Assembly: GCF_010119385.1 (NCBI RefSeq)
Contig: NZ_VFIE01000019.1
Span: 122,809 to 186,808, forward strand
DNA: 64,000 nucleotides
DNA from: Nesterenkonia haasae
GTDB taxonomy: Bacteria; Actinomycetota; Actinomycetes; Actinomycetales; Micrococcaceae
Direction of reading: 5' to 3'
In this document: piece by piece, positions 1 through 8,136 of the stretch
Layout of the letters: every line of letters begins with the position of its first letter
How positions within the stretch are numbered: position 1 is the first letter of the stretch
Translations under genes and position numbers: made by a program
Notes under the pieces: model-generated
Told to the model about the DNA's origin: nothing
Seen by the model: the letters and a program-made list of their open reading frames with translations, nothing else
The model's database searches: none

Positions 1-662
1 TCCAGGTGCAGACTGAGCATCTTGGCCATGTCTTCCACCATTTGCTTTGGCGGGATGGCCGTGGTGGCCTGGTAAACCCCCAGTGTGCCCACCACGCGCT
101 GCCCGATTCGAAGCGGTGCGATCACTGCCGAAAGCACCTCACAGCTCTCGTCGCGGCACCCTACCCCGGCCTTATCGCGCACCACCACGGTCTTTTTCTT
201 CCGAACGGCGCGCGGGGCAGCCGATGTTTGCATCACGCCTCCAGGCCGGTGGTGGTCCTGACCGGGGCCGATATAGGCGAGGATGTTTTCAGTGTCGGTG
301 ATGAAGACCGCATCCCCGGCGAGCATGGGCCTGAGGAGTTCGCAGGTGCGACGGGCAGCATCCTGAGTCAGTCCCGAGCGCAGCGGAATGGCCCGAACCG
401 CCAAGTCCCGCACTCCGTGGTCCGGGCGTTCGTTGCGTGAGTGGGTGGGCCGACTATTGATGCGGTTGGCCCGAGAAGCGCGCGCCCCACGGGGACCGCG
501 CAGCGCCGAGGGATAGCCCAGCACCACGGCTATGGTCAGCGCGACGCCGATACCTGCAGTGGGCAGCACAGGCAGCGCTGGAGTGACCATAAGTTGGGTG
601 ATCACATAGACCACCGTCCAAATGACCAAAACCGCCGTGGCCAGAATAATGCTACCGCGCAC
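1..662 (-). CDS. LytS-type sensor histidine kinase (3' part outside window)
   Basis: The visible N-terminal 220 residues start at a GTG preceded by GGAGGATCGGC. They give two hydrophobic segments (about residues 4-20 and 28-48), an arginine-rich linker, then a GAF-like module with segments such as VIAPLRIGQRVVGTLGVY. This layout fits LytS/YpdB-partner sensor kinases that sit beside acetate or pyruvate-type symporters in actinobacteria. The kinase and ATPase domains lie beyond base 1. The start overlaps the end of the upstream symporter gene by 11 bases, so it is co-transcribed with it and probably senses its substrate or the metabolic state. The partner LytTR regulator would be expected further left, outside the window. 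Confidence 0.75.
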   Translation of the reverse strand, partial: MRGSIILATAVLVIWTVVYVITQLMVTPALPVLPTAGIGVALTIAVVLGYPSALRGPRGARASRANRINSRPTHSRNERPDHGVRDLAVRAIPLRSGLTQDAARRTCELLRPMLAGDAVFITDTENILAYIGPGQDHHRPGGVMQTSAAPRAVRKKKTVVVRDKAGVGCRDESCEVLSAVIAPLRIGQRVVGTLGVYQATTAIPPKQMVEDMAKMLSLHL

Positions 663-2349
663 GCCGATCCTCCTTTCTTCGCCTACGTTCACGCAGGGTG
701 AGTTGGGCGAGCCGTTCAGCGTGCCGATCGGCCGCCGTGCCGTGCATGATGACCCAATCAGCCTCAACCTCGCTGGGCGGCCGTGTGCGCAGCGAGACCA
801 GAATGGTGAGCAGGAACGCCAAGGGGGCTGCGATGAGAGTGGGAGCCGCCATCAGTTCCCTGAGCGGCGAAGCCTCGAGGAAACTCGCGCTGAGGAACAT
901 GATGATGGACACCGTGGCACCGCTGATCAGACCTGCCAGGGCTCCCGCAGCAGTGGTGCGGCGCCACCAGATCGTCAGCACCACCACTGGGGTGAGGGCC
1001 GAGCCTGCGATGGCGAACGCCCAGGTGACCATCGTCGCGACCAGCGACGGCATCGCCGGGGTGAACGCCTCAGGTCGCAGGGCGATGGCCAAGCCCGCTG
1101 CTGCCCCGGCGGCGATCAGGGTGGAGGCCCTTCCCACCCAGACTGCCTGACGCTGTGTGGCTCGCGGGTTGATGTGGCGTTCGTATACGTCGTGGCCCCA
1201 GGTGGCGGCCGAGGCTAGGAGCAGACCTGCCACTGTGGACATGGCGGCGATCAGCGCTGCAGCAGCTATGAGCCCGAGGCCAGCTTCTTCCCCGTAGATT
1301 CTGCCCAGCACTGGAAGTGCGTGCTCGGGGACGCGCAGAACCCCGTCCTCAGTGAGCTCCTCAAGCCATGGGTGTTCCCGGGCTGCGCCGGGAATGATGT
1401 CACGCGCGGCGGTTCCCATCATGACTGCCAGGGCGTAGAAGATACCGATCAGCACCAGTACCCAGACGGTGGTGGTGCGGGCCGCTTTGCCGGTTGGTGC
1501 AGTGAAGTATCGGTTCATCACATGGGGCAGTCCAGCAGTTCCCAGTCCCAGGGTCACCACAAGTGCTACTTGGCCCAGTTGTCCGTAGCGGGCTCCGGGC
1601 TCGCCGAAGACGGCCGCCTGCCCGGGGTCCACGGCATTCTGCTCCTGCGTCAGCTCCCAGGAACCATCAAGGAACTCTGGGTTCATCAGAGGCTGGTTGC
1701 TCAACGACTCAACAGCTTCTCCGTAGCGGAACCCATCGGCACTGACCATGGCAGCCAGCCACAGCAGAGCAGCGAAAAGCAGCAAGAACTGCACAGCCTG
1801 GTTCCAGGTGGTCCCGCGCATTCCACCCGCTGCGACCAGCACCGCGATCACTGCGGTGGAGAGCAGCACTCCGGTGGAGTACGGACTCAGACCAAAGAGT
1901 CCGTGGCCAACCAACAACTCCCATGTGATGCCCCCACCCACTGACTGGGGAATCAGGTAGCAGAGGATCACCAGTTGGATGACACCTACCGAATGCAGCC
2001 GGACCGCATCGGAGCGCAGGCGTCGGCCGAGGAAGTCAGCCAGGGAGAACTCCCCATACCGGCGCAGCGGAGCAGCGACCAGGAGCAGCACGGGGACGAA
2101 CCCGGCCGCGAAGCCGACTGCGTACCACGCCCCGTCGAGCCCTGAGACGTAAACTGCAGCTGCGACGCCCAAAAACGAGGCTGCTGAGAGATAGTCCCCG
2201 CAGATGGCCCAAGAGTTGGTTGCCACCCCCACGCGTTGGCCGGCCAGGTAGAAGTCCACTGTGGAGGAGTGCCGCGGTCTGGTGATGACAGAGACGCCGA
2301 GGACGATCACGAGCACGGCGATCAGGGTGATGATGGCAGTTGTCGTCAT
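652..2349 (-). CDS. Sodium:solute symporter (SSF), ActP-like
   Basis: A 565-residue polytopic membrane protein. It has the SSF N-terminal pattern with DFYLAGQRVG followed by GDYLSAASFLG, and the internal GLGTAGLPHVMNRY segment typical of acetate/carboxylate symporters. It should couple sodium entry to uptake of a small monocarboxylate (acetate, pyruvate or similar) across the cytoplasmic membrane; the exact substrate cannot be read. Its ATG overlaps the end of the small membrane gene upstream by four bases, and its own end overlaps the sensor kinase start. This gives a tightly coupled operon of small subunit, symporter and sensor. Length is normal for the family. Confidence 0.88.
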   Translation of the reverse strand: MTTTAIITLIAVLVIVLGVSVITRPRHSSTVDFYLAGQRVGVATNSWAICGDYLSAASFLGVAAAVYVSGLDGAWYAVGFAAGFVPVLLLVAAPLRRYGEFSLADFLGRRLRSDAVRLHSVGVIQLVILCYLIPQSVGGGITWELLVGHGLFGLSPYSTGVLLSTAVIAVLVAAGGMRGTTWNQAVQFLLLFAALLWLAAMVSADGFRYGEAVESLSNQPLMNPEFLDGSWELTQEQNAVDPGQAAVFGEPGARYGQLGQVALVVTLGLGTAGLPHVMNRYFTAPTGKAARTTTVWVLVLIGIFYALAVMMGTAARDIIPGAAREHPWLEELTEDGVLRVPEHALPVLGRIYGEEAGLGLIAAAALIAAMSTVAGLLLASAATWGHDVYERHINPRATQRQAVWVGRASTLIAAGAAAGLAIALRPEAFTPAMPSLVATMVTWAFAIAGSALTPVVVLTIWWRRTTAAGALAGLISGATVSIIMFLSASFLEASPLRELMAAPTLIAAPLAFLLTILVSLRTRPPSEVEADWVIMHGTAADRHAERLAQLTLRERRRRKEDRRAR

Positions 2350-2717
2350 GACGGCCCTGGCGACGAGTAGGGGTCTGGGCCATCACTGTTTTGATTGCCC
2401 TGAGCGCCGAGCATTTGAGATTCGACACTAGAGCTGAGCGTGGCCGCAGCGATCCCAATGGCGGCGAACACCACGTAGAGCCCCACAGCCACGGTGAGGA
2501 AGCCAGGACTGAGCTCTCCGATAAGTCGGGAATCAAGCCACCAGTCCAGGGTGCTGGCCAGAAGGGGAAATGCGGCGACCACCACGAGGAAGACGATGAA
2601 ATAGGTCAGGGCAACTCGGCGCTGAGTACGAAAGGCGGCGTCGACCTCGGCCGGAGTGTCGCGGGTCTGTCCGTCTTCCTGGGGGGAATGGGTCACATCA
2701 CTTAGGCTACGGGCCAA
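2346..2717 (-). CDS. Small membrane protein, DUF485-like symporter partner
   Basis: 123 residues with two hydrophobic segments (about 37-56 and 73-93), separated by a short loop and flanked by polar tails. Small two-TM proteins of the DUF485 type commonly precede ActP-like symporters. The call rests on size, topology and the four-base overlap with the downstream symporter rather than on a diagnostic motif. It overlaps the preceding gene by 16 bases. It is probably an accessory subunit or stabiliser of the transporter. Confidence 0.6.
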   Translation of the reverse strand: MARSLSDVTHSPQEDGQTRDTPAEVDAAFRTQRRVALTYFIVFLVVVAAFPLLASTLDWWLDSRLIGELSPGFLTVAVGLYVVFAAIGIAAATLSSSVESQMLGAQGNQNSDGPDPYSSPGPS

Positions 2718-3223
2718 TTCTTATACATGGTCCAGGACACTTTCAGGAGGAGGACCGCGCCGCCAGCAGCGAGGACCAACCCCATTCCGGGGAGGAAAGA
2801 CCCCCATTGCGTCTGCATATTGGCACTGAGCAGGTTCCAGGTCTGGAGCAGGCAGATGCCGGCGACAAGCCCCCCGGGAACGGCAGCGTGTGCGATGGCG
2901 AGCTTCCGGCGCGGAACGAATGCTCCGGCAAACGCAAGGCAGCCCACGGAGAGCGTCAGAACGCCGGGCCCATCAGTGCCGCGCAGCACAAAGGTCTCCC
3001 CCACGAGCTCCTGGGTAAGCGTGACGTAGATCCATGGCAGAAAGGCAGAGACGATCATCATCATCCCGCCGATCATCATGGGCCAGCTTCCCGGGTGAAA
3101 GACGCCCCAGCCGTGGTTCTTGCCCGCTCTGAGTCGCGCGAAAACCCCCGCTAGGCCCTTCTGCTCAACTGCAGCTGCCGTGGTTGTCATCACATCGCTC
3201 GCTTCCCGTGTCGCGACCTGCAC
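2702..3223 (-). CDS. Four-TM membrane protein of unknown function, first gene of symporter operon
   Basis: 173 residues with four hydrophobic stretches (about 47-68, 88-105, 112-130 and 141-160). I do not recognise the family. A GTG start at 3223 is chosen because GGAG lies seven bases upstream (GGAGATCTGAT); an internal ATG twelve codons in is the alternative. It overlaps the next gene by 16 bases and opens the leftward operon that also carries the small partner, the symporter and the sensor kinase. It faces the divergent promoter region with Crp/GlxR-like sites. Confidence 0.6.
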   Translation of the reverse strand: MQVATREASDVMTTTAAAVEQKGLAGVFARLRAGKNHGWGVFHPGSWPMMIGGMMMIVSAFLPWIYVTLTQELVGETFVLRGTDGPGVLTLSVGCLAFAGAFVPRRKLAIAHAAVPGGLVAGICLLQTWNLLSANMQTQWGSFLPGMGLVLAAGGAVLLLKVSWTMYKNWPVA

Positions 3224-3258
3224 ATCAGATCTCCGATGGACTCTCTATGGAATCCTAC

Positions 3259-3274
3259 GGTGACGCTGGTCACA
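3259..3274. promoter_or_regulatory. Crp/GlxR-like binding site 1
   Basis: The sequence shows GTGA, six bases, TCAC with outer G and A, matching the TGTGA-N6-TCACA pattern of Crp/GlxR in eight of ten positions of the half sites or better. It lies nearest the leftward operon (36 bases before its start). Regulation by cAMP-responsive GlxR is inference. Confidence 0.55.
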
Positions 3275-3346
3275 GATTCCAGGGTAGAGGCTCTCCAATA
3301 TCCTCAGCGGCTGAGTTTGACCAGGTGAACGGTCGCTGACAGCGAA

Positions 3347-3362
3347 TGTGCGGTAAATCACA
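3347..3362. promoter_or_regulatory. Crp/GlxR-like binding site 2 (imperfect)
   Basis: TGTGC, six bases (GGTAAA), then TCACA: one mismatch to the consensus TGTGA-N6-TCACA. It sits midway in the divergent region. Confidence 0.45.
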
Positions 3363-3432
3363 GTGTACTGACCGCTCGTGGCGCTGGATGGACCGCTCGC
3401 CAACCCATAGCCGCCGTCTAGCGCAATCTACT

Positions 3433-3448
3433 TGTGAGGCAGGTCACA
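3433..3448. promoter_or_regulatory. Crp/GlxR-like binding site 3 (perfect)
   Basis: TGTGA, GGCAGG, TCACA: an exact match to the Crp/GlxR consensus half sites. It lies 82 bases before the rightward small-subunit start, a position suited to activation. Confidence 0.65.
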
Positions 3449-3529
3449 GCGCTGTTGGCTTAGGCCTAGGCGTCTGTCACATCGAAGTGCAGATGTGTGT
3501 CCACCAAGTACCGAACAAAGGAGTCGCAC

Positions 3530-3853
3530 ATGTCCCACGTGACACATGAGGACTCTTCCGGCACCGCCCCGCCACCAGACAATAGTTGGCGGCAGCGCTA
3601 CTGGAAGAAGAACGTACGGCTGATGGTGGTGCTGCTAGCTATCTGGTTCACCGTCTCCTTCGGCTTTGGAATTCTCCTGATCGAGCCCCTGAACAACATC
3701 GTGATCCTGGGCTTCCCGCTAGGCCTGTGGTTCGCCCAGCAAGGATCCATCTACACCTTCGTGATTCTCATCCTGGTCTACGCCCTGTGGATGGACCGCA
3801 TCGACACCGAGTTCGGCGTCTCCGAGCGCAAGCAAGCAGGTGAGAAGTCATGA
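3530..3853 (+). CDS. Symporter small subunit, DUF4212-type
   Basis: 107 residues. After a polar N-terminus come WRQRYWKKNVRL and two hydrophobic helices (about 32-52 and 67-86), the pattern of DUF4212 small subunits that precede the VC_2705-type symporters. The start at 3530 is chosen over an in-frame codon eleven residues upstream because AAAGGAG lies at 3517-3523. Its end overlaps the symporter start by four bases (ATGA), so the two are translationally coupled. It likely forms a two-component carboxylate carrier with its neighbour. Confidence 0.82.
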   Translation: MSHVTHEDSSGTAPPPDNSWRQRYWKKNVRLMVVLLAIWFTVSFGFGILLIEPLNNIVILGFPLGLWFAQQGSIYTFVILILVYALWMDRIDTEFGVSERKQAGEKS

Positions 3854-5538
3854 ACATTGACTCCATGCAGTTTTGGACTTTCTTCTTCCTGATCCTCACA
3901 TTCGGGATTTACATGACCATCGCCTGGCGATCCCGGGTGAAGGAGACTAAAGAGTTCTACGTCGCGTCCCAGGGCGTTCCCACCATCGCGAACGGTGCCG
4001 CAATAGCCGCGGACTGGATGAGCGCGGCCAGCTTCATCGGTATGGCCGGAATGATTGCGTTCCTCGGCTCCGACGGCTCGGTCTACCTCATGGGCTGGAC
4101 CGGCGGCTACGTGCTGCTGGCCCTGCTGTTGGCCCCCTACCTTCGCAAATGGGGCAAGTTCACCGTGCCGGAGTTCGTCGGCGATCGCTACAGCGACACC
4201 GTGCGTGTGGTGGCCGCGATCTGCGCGATCGTCATCTCCTTCACCTACGTGGTGGGCCAGATGACCGGTGGTGGCGTGGTCTTCGCCCGCTTCCTCGGCC
4301 TGGAGGCCCACTGGGCGGTCATCGTAGCCGCAGTGGTGATCTTCTTCTACGCTGTGCTCGGCGGAATGAAGGGCATCACCTACACTCAGGTGGCCCAGTA
4401 CTCCGTGCTGATCGTTGCATACCTGATCCCAGCCGTGGCCGTGTCCCAGCAAGTCGGAGGATTCCCCGTCCCGCAGGTCACTTACGGCACCATCCTGGCT
4501 GAGCTCGATGGATTGCGCGAAGACTTTGGGTTGGACCGTTTCACTGAGGCGTTCGCGGGCCGCGACGGTGGTCAGCTGGATGTGTTCCTGGTGACCCTGT
4601 CACTGATGCTCGGCACCGCCGGCCTACCGCATGTGATCATCCGGTTCTACACCACCAAGACAGTCCGTGGCGCGCGGTTCTCGGGCTTCTGGGCCCTGTT
4701 CTTCATCTCTCTGCTGTACCTGACAGCACCTGCAGTGGGCGCGTTCACCAATCTGAACCTGCTCCAAGGGGCCCAGGGTGCCACCGCCGATGATCTGCCC
4801 GCCTGGATCCAACCGTGGACTGACGCCGGGTACGTCACACTCAACGTGGATGACGGCGCGATCGACTCCGTCTCCAATGTGGCAGCCTCCGGCGCTGACC
4901 TGATTGTCTCCAATGACATTCTGGTCTTGGCATCTCCGGAGATCAGTGGGCTTCCGGCTCCGATTATCGGCCTGATGGCAGCCGGCGGTATGGCCGCGGC
5001 GCTCTCCACAGCGGCCGGACTGCTGCTGGTCATCTCCTCTGCTGCTTCGCATGACATCTACTACCGGATGATCTCCAAGGAGGTCGCATCGGAGAAGACG
5101 CAGATGCTGGTGGGCCGCCTGGCCATGACCGCCGCGGTGGTCATCGCCATCTTCGCTGGTCTGAATCCACCGGCGTTCGTGGCCCAGGTGGTCGCATTCG
5201 CCTTCGGCCTGGCAGCGTCCACCTTCTTCCCGATCCTGATTCTGGGGATCTTCTGGAAGAAGGCCAACGCCAAGGGTGCCGCTTCGGGTATGTTGACCGG
5301 TCTGATCTTCAGCTCCGGCTACATGATCTACACCTTGGAGCTCTTCGGCACTCAGGCCAACGATCACCTGTTCAATGTGTCCCCAGAGGGCATCGGTGCA
5401 ATCGGTGCGGTGCTGAACTTTGCCGTCACCATTACGGTGTCGAACCTGACCCGGCCACCGAGCGAGGAGGTGCAGGAGATGGTGGAGTCGATCCGTTATC
5501 CCGCTCAGCAGCAGCTGAAGGCTGCCGGCAAGATATAA
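3850..5538 (+). CDS. Sodium:solute symporter large subunit, VC_2705 type
   Basis: 562 residues, polytopic. The N-terminus carries EFYVASQGVPTIANGAA and DWMSAASFIGMAG, and there is the GTAGLPHVIIRFYTT segment seen in acetate/lactate-type SSF carriers. A cytosol-facing C-terminal tail ends in TRPPSEEVQEMVE, as in the VC_2705 subgroup. It forms an operon with the DUF4212 partner and is closed by a strong hairpin terminator 19 bases after the stop. Likely substrates are acetate or related monocarboxylates; this is a family inference. Confidence 0.88.
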   Translation: MNIDSMQFWTFFFLILTFGIYMTIAWRSRVKETKEFYVASQGVPTIANGAAIAADWMSAASFIGMAGMIAFLGSDGSVYLMGWTGGYVLLALLLAPYLRKWGKFTVPEFVGDRYSDTVRVVAAICAIVISFTYVVGQMTGGGVVFARFLGLEAHWAVIVAAVVIFFYAVLGGMKGITYTQVAQYSVLIVAYLIPAVAVSQQVGGFPVPQVTYGTILAELDGLREDFGLDRFTEAFAGRDGGQLDVFLVTLSLMLGTAGLPHVIIRFYTTKTVRGARFSGFWALFFISLLYLTAPAVGAFTNLNLLQGAQGATADDLPAWIQPWTDAGYVTLNVDDGAIDSVSNVAASGADLIVSNDILVLASPEISGLPAPIIGLMAAGGMAAALSTAAGLLLVISSAASHDIYYRMISKEVASEKTQMLVGRLAMTAAVVIAIFAGLNPPAFVAQVVAFAFGLAASTFFPILILGIFWKKANAKGAASGMLTGLIFSSGYMIYTLELFGTQANDHLFNVSPEGIGAIGAVLNFAVTITVSNLTRPPSEEVQEMVESIRYPAQQQLKAAGKI

Positions 5539-5556
5539 ACTCCAGACTCCGCACAC

Positions 5557-5598
5557 CACGGGGGCCCGGCCTGGTACTTCTCAGGCCGGGCCCCCGTG
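5557..5598 (+). terminator. Hairpin terminator after the symporter operon
   Basis: A perfect 17-bp GC-rich stem (5557-5573 with 5582-5598) with an 8-base loop. It starts 19 bases after the symporter stop. The downstream run is only weakly T-rich (cgtcgtcgttat). Confidence 0.8.
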
Positions 5599-5634
5599 CG
5601 TCGTCGTTATGGTCATATTTACCCAAAGAGACGG

Positions 5635-5640
5635 TATTCT
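5635..5640 (+). promoter_or_regulatory. -10 element for a leaderless transcript
   Basis: TATTCT ends six bases before the GTG at 5647, the spacing of leaderless actinobacterial promoters. No good ribosome binding site precedes that GTG. The -35 region is weak. Confidence 0.45.
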
Positions 5641-5646
5641 GGGCCA

Positions 5647-5853
5647 GTGCAACGGTCTGATAAGCGAAAGTCCTGGACCCTGTGGCTGCTGGTGAGTGTG
5701 CCAGTGATCATGGTGGCTATGTTTGTAGTGCCCTACACCCTGCTGCGTGAGGTGGATGCCTGGTACGGCAGTCTGCTGTTCTGGACGGTGGGCACCGCCG
5801 CGGTGATTGCCATCAATGTGGCAGTAGCACTGAGCTGGGAGAACGAGCGGTGA
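5647..5853 (+). CDS. Small two-TM protein, DUF3311-like
   Basis: 68 residues with two hydrophobic helices (about 10-30 and 41-62) joined by REVDAWYGSLLFW. This matches the layout of DUF3311 proteins, which precede SSF symporters (as Bacillus YhjC precedes YhjB). The GTG start at 5647 is preferred because a -10 hexamer lies six bases upstream; an upstream in-frame ATG at 5596 would fall inside the terminator hairpin. Its stop overlaps the next start by four bases (GTGA). Confidence 0.7.
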   Translation: MQRSDKRKSWTLWLLVSVPVIMVAMFVVPYTLLREVDAWYGSLLFWTVGTAAVIAINVAVALSWENER

Positions 5854-7310
5854 GCCCGGGGTGGATTTGGACTGGGGTCGCAATCTACGTGGCGGTCGCA
5901 CTCGTAGCAGCCATCTGGTCGCGGGCGGGCCGCTCCACCGATATGTCCGACTACTTCCTGGGTGGCCGGCGTATGGGCGGCTTCGTCTCCGCGATGAGTT
6001 ATTCGGCCACCACGTACTCGGCGTTCATGATGATCGGCCTGGCCGGGCTGACCTACGCCGGAGGGGTGGGGGCCTTAGGTTTTGAACTGCTCTACCTGTG
6101 CGGTGTAACGCTCGTGCTGGTCTTCGGCCCGCGTTTCTGGCGAGTCGGCAAGGCTTACGGCTATGTGACACCCACCGAGATGATCGGCCACCGGTATGGT
6201 TCCCACGCCGCTGGCACGACGACGGCTCTGGCTTCTTTCGTCTTTCTGCTTCCTTATGCCGCGGTTCAGTTGGCAGGAGTCGGCTATCTGCTCTCCGGGA
6301 TGACAGCCGGTGCCATCAGCTTCACCGCGGGCACCTTGGTGGCGTTGGTCCTGGCAGTTGTCTTCGCGATGATCGCTGGACTGCGCTCAGTGGCCTGGAC
6401 CGATTCACTGCAGTCGGCGGTCATGATGATCAGTGCCACTCTGGTGGTCATTGTGGTGATCAGCCAGCTCGGCGGCGTCGGAAGTTTCTTCGACTCTCTG
6501 AGCAGCGACCATCCCGGTGCGCTGACCGTGCCGGGCACTGGGTTCTTCACGGTGAGCACATTTGTGGCGCTGACGCTGCCGTGGATCTTCTTCTCAATCT
6601 CCAATCCCCAAGTCTCACAGAGGTTGTTCACTCCTGGTTCCATGCGTGATCTGCGGCGGATGCTGGTCGGCTTCCTGATCTTCGGTTTCATCTATACGTT
6701 CGTAGCCGTGTTCTGGGGGTTCGCTGCTCTTCTGGAGTTCCCCGAGTTGGACGCAGCTGACAGTGCCACACCGACTCTGCTGGCTTCGGACCTGGTGCCG
6801 ACTCCCCTGGCGATCATTGTGATGATCGGTGTTTTAGCCGCCTGCGTGTCCACCATTGACTCCATCATGCTGACTCTTTCCTCCATGATCAGCCGTGATG
6901 TGGTGGGGGCCGGGCGCAGGACCAGCGAAAAGGCCCAGCTGATGGTCGGCAAGTTGGTGATCCCGGTCATCGGCGTGTTGGCCTACTGGTTTGGGCATCT
7001 GCAGCTCGATCTCATTGCGGTGCTGAGCGTCTCCGCATCGGCAGGCCTTCTGGTGATGGTCCCACCAATCATCGGTGCCTTCTTCTGGAAGCGCGGAACG
7101 GCTGCGGGGGTGATCAGCTCGGTGCTCATTGCCGGCACGCTGGTCCTGGTCCTTGAGTTCTCGCAGGTGTCTCTCCTGGGACAGGGCAGTGGGGTGTGGG
7201 GGCTGACGGTAGCTGTGGCGGTGTTCGTCGCTGTCAGTCTGGCGACCTCAGCCCCGCGCGACAGGGCAGCGGAATTCATGGCCACCTCCCGGCGGAGGCG
7301 GCCCGCATGA
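5850..7310 (+). CDS. Sodium:solute symporter (SSF), YhjB/PanF-like
   Basis: 486 residues, polytopic, with YFLGGRRMGGFVSAMSYSA near the N-terminus and WIFFSISNPQVSQRLF in the middle, both SSF signatures. It is the third symporter in 7 kb and the most different from the other two. It starts with GTG overlapping the stop of its small partner and ends overlapping the start of the methyltransferase-like gene (ATGA), so three genes form an operon. The substrate is unknown; related proteins take up pantothenate, proline or monocarboxylates. Confidence 0.85.
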   Translation: MSPGWIWTGVAIYVAVALVAAIWSRAGRSTDMSDYFLGGRRMGGFVSAMSYSATTYSAFMMIGLAGLTYAGGVGALGFELLYLCGVTLVLVFGPRFWRVGKAYGYVTPTEMIGHRYGSHAAGTTTALASFVFLLPYAAVQLAGVGYLLSGMTAGAISFTAGTLVALVLAVVFAMIAGLRSVAWTDSLQSAVMMISATLVVIVVISQLGGVGSFFDSLSSDHPGALTVPGTGFFTVSTFVALTLPWIFFSISNPQVSQRLFTPGSMRDLRRMLVGFLIFGFIYTFVAVFWGFAALLEFPELDAADSATPTLLASDLVPTPLAIIVMIGVLAACVSTIDSIMLTLSSMISRDVVGAGRRTSEKAQLMVGKLVIPVIGVLAYWFGHLQLDLIAVLSVSASAGLLVMVPPIIGAFFWKRGTAAGVISSVLIAGTLVLVLEFSQVSLLGQGSGVWGLTVAVAVFVAVSLATSAPRDRAAEFMATSRRRRPA

Positions 7311-8125
7311 GGGCTGACCTGCCGCAGCGGATCCGGCTATCGCACTCAGGTCACGCTGCTGAACTCTGCCCTGATCCCCTGACTGAGCGCGGAGTTATGC
7401 TTTCCATCGGCGGCGCCGAGCAGTCCCATGTGAAGGTGGGCGATCCGGACTTCCTCCTGCATGACTACATTCGGCGTATGCGCTCAGTGCTCACCGCATG
7501 GTCAGCGGCAAATGACGACGACGCTCCCAGCTCCGCTCTTCACCTGGGCGCCGGCGCGCTGACCCTTCCCCGGTGGATCGCGCATTGGCGGCCTGACATT
7601 ACGCAAACGGTGGTGGATATCGAGCCGGAGCTGGTGGACTTCATTCTGCAGCACCTCCCTATGGAATCGCCACTGGAGAATGTGGTGGCTGATGCCGCTG
7701 TTGTCTTTTCCCCGAGCGGAACGTTGGCCGCGCGGCGTTTCGGCACGGTGGTAGTTGACCTGTTCAACTCCTCTGCGGCGCCGACATCCCTGACTTCTGC
7801 GGACTTCTTCCGGACAGTCTGGTCCGCCGTCACCCCAGGGGGCCTCCTGTTGGTGAATTTCGGTGATGAGGAAGACATGGTCTTTGCTCTGAGCCTCACA
7901 CGGACGCTGCTGGCGTCCGTAGGGGGATCCGCTCAGAACTGCCTGCTCAGCGCCCCGCAAGATGTGCTGAACAGGCAGTCGGAGGGCAACCTGGTCTTCG
8001 CGGCGTCGTCCAGGGGATTCACTGAGGCCGAGTTGGCTCAGATATGGGCCGCCGGGCCGCATCCTGCGGAGGTGCTCTCCGGAGAGGAGCTGGAGATGTG
8101 GTGCAGCGGACCCGTTCCCGGGTAG
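7307..8125 (+). CDS. Spermidine-synthase-like SAM-dependent methyltransferase fold protein
   Basis: 272 residues. The Rossmann region shows ALHLGAGALTLPRWIAHWRP, then VVDIEPELVDF, VVADAAVVF and FGTVVVDLFNSS, the order seen in spermidine-synthase-like proteins. The GGGDG-type loop of true polyamine synthases is changed to GAGALTLP, so aminopropyl transfer is doubtful. The start at 7307 overlaps the symporter stop by four bases; an in-frame ATG 111 bases upstream lies inside the symporter and is less likely. The link with a symporter is structural only; the substrate is unknown. Confidence 0.7.
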   Translation: MRADLPQRIRLSHSGHAAELCPDPLTERGVMLSIGGAEQSHVKVGDPDFLLHDYIRRMRSVLTAWSAANDDDAPSSALHLGAGALTLPRWIAHWRPDITQTVVDIEPELVDFILQHLPMESPLENVVADAAVVFSPSGTLAARRFGTVVVDLFNSSAAPTSLTSADFFRTVWSAVTPGGLLLVNFGDEEDMVFALSLTRTLLASVGGSAQNCLLSAPQDVLNRQSEGNLVFAASSRGFTEAELAQIWAAGPHPAEVLSGEELEMWCSGPVPG

Positions 8126-8136
8126 GCAGGTGATGT

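Larger units (their letters stand above)
3224..3529. other. Divergent regulatory region between two symporter operons
   Basis: No gene is seen in these 306 bases. The region separates two divergent transporter operons. It holds three palindromes of the Crp/GlxR type (listed separately) and the AAAGGAG ribosome binding site at 3517-3523 for the rightward operon. No single pair of -35/-10 hexamers stands out. Confidence 0.6.

Noticed and set aside
6-1218. Plus-strand open frames across the sensor kinase and first symporter
   Set aside because: The minus strand encodes recognisable GAF and SSF segments; the plus-strand products resemble no family.
4624-5559. A 311-codon open frame on the minus strand inside the VC_2705-type symporter gene
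   Set aside because: It is antisense to a gene with clear family motifs, and its translation is rich in His, Gln, Arg and Asp as expected of a shadow frame in GC-rich DNA.
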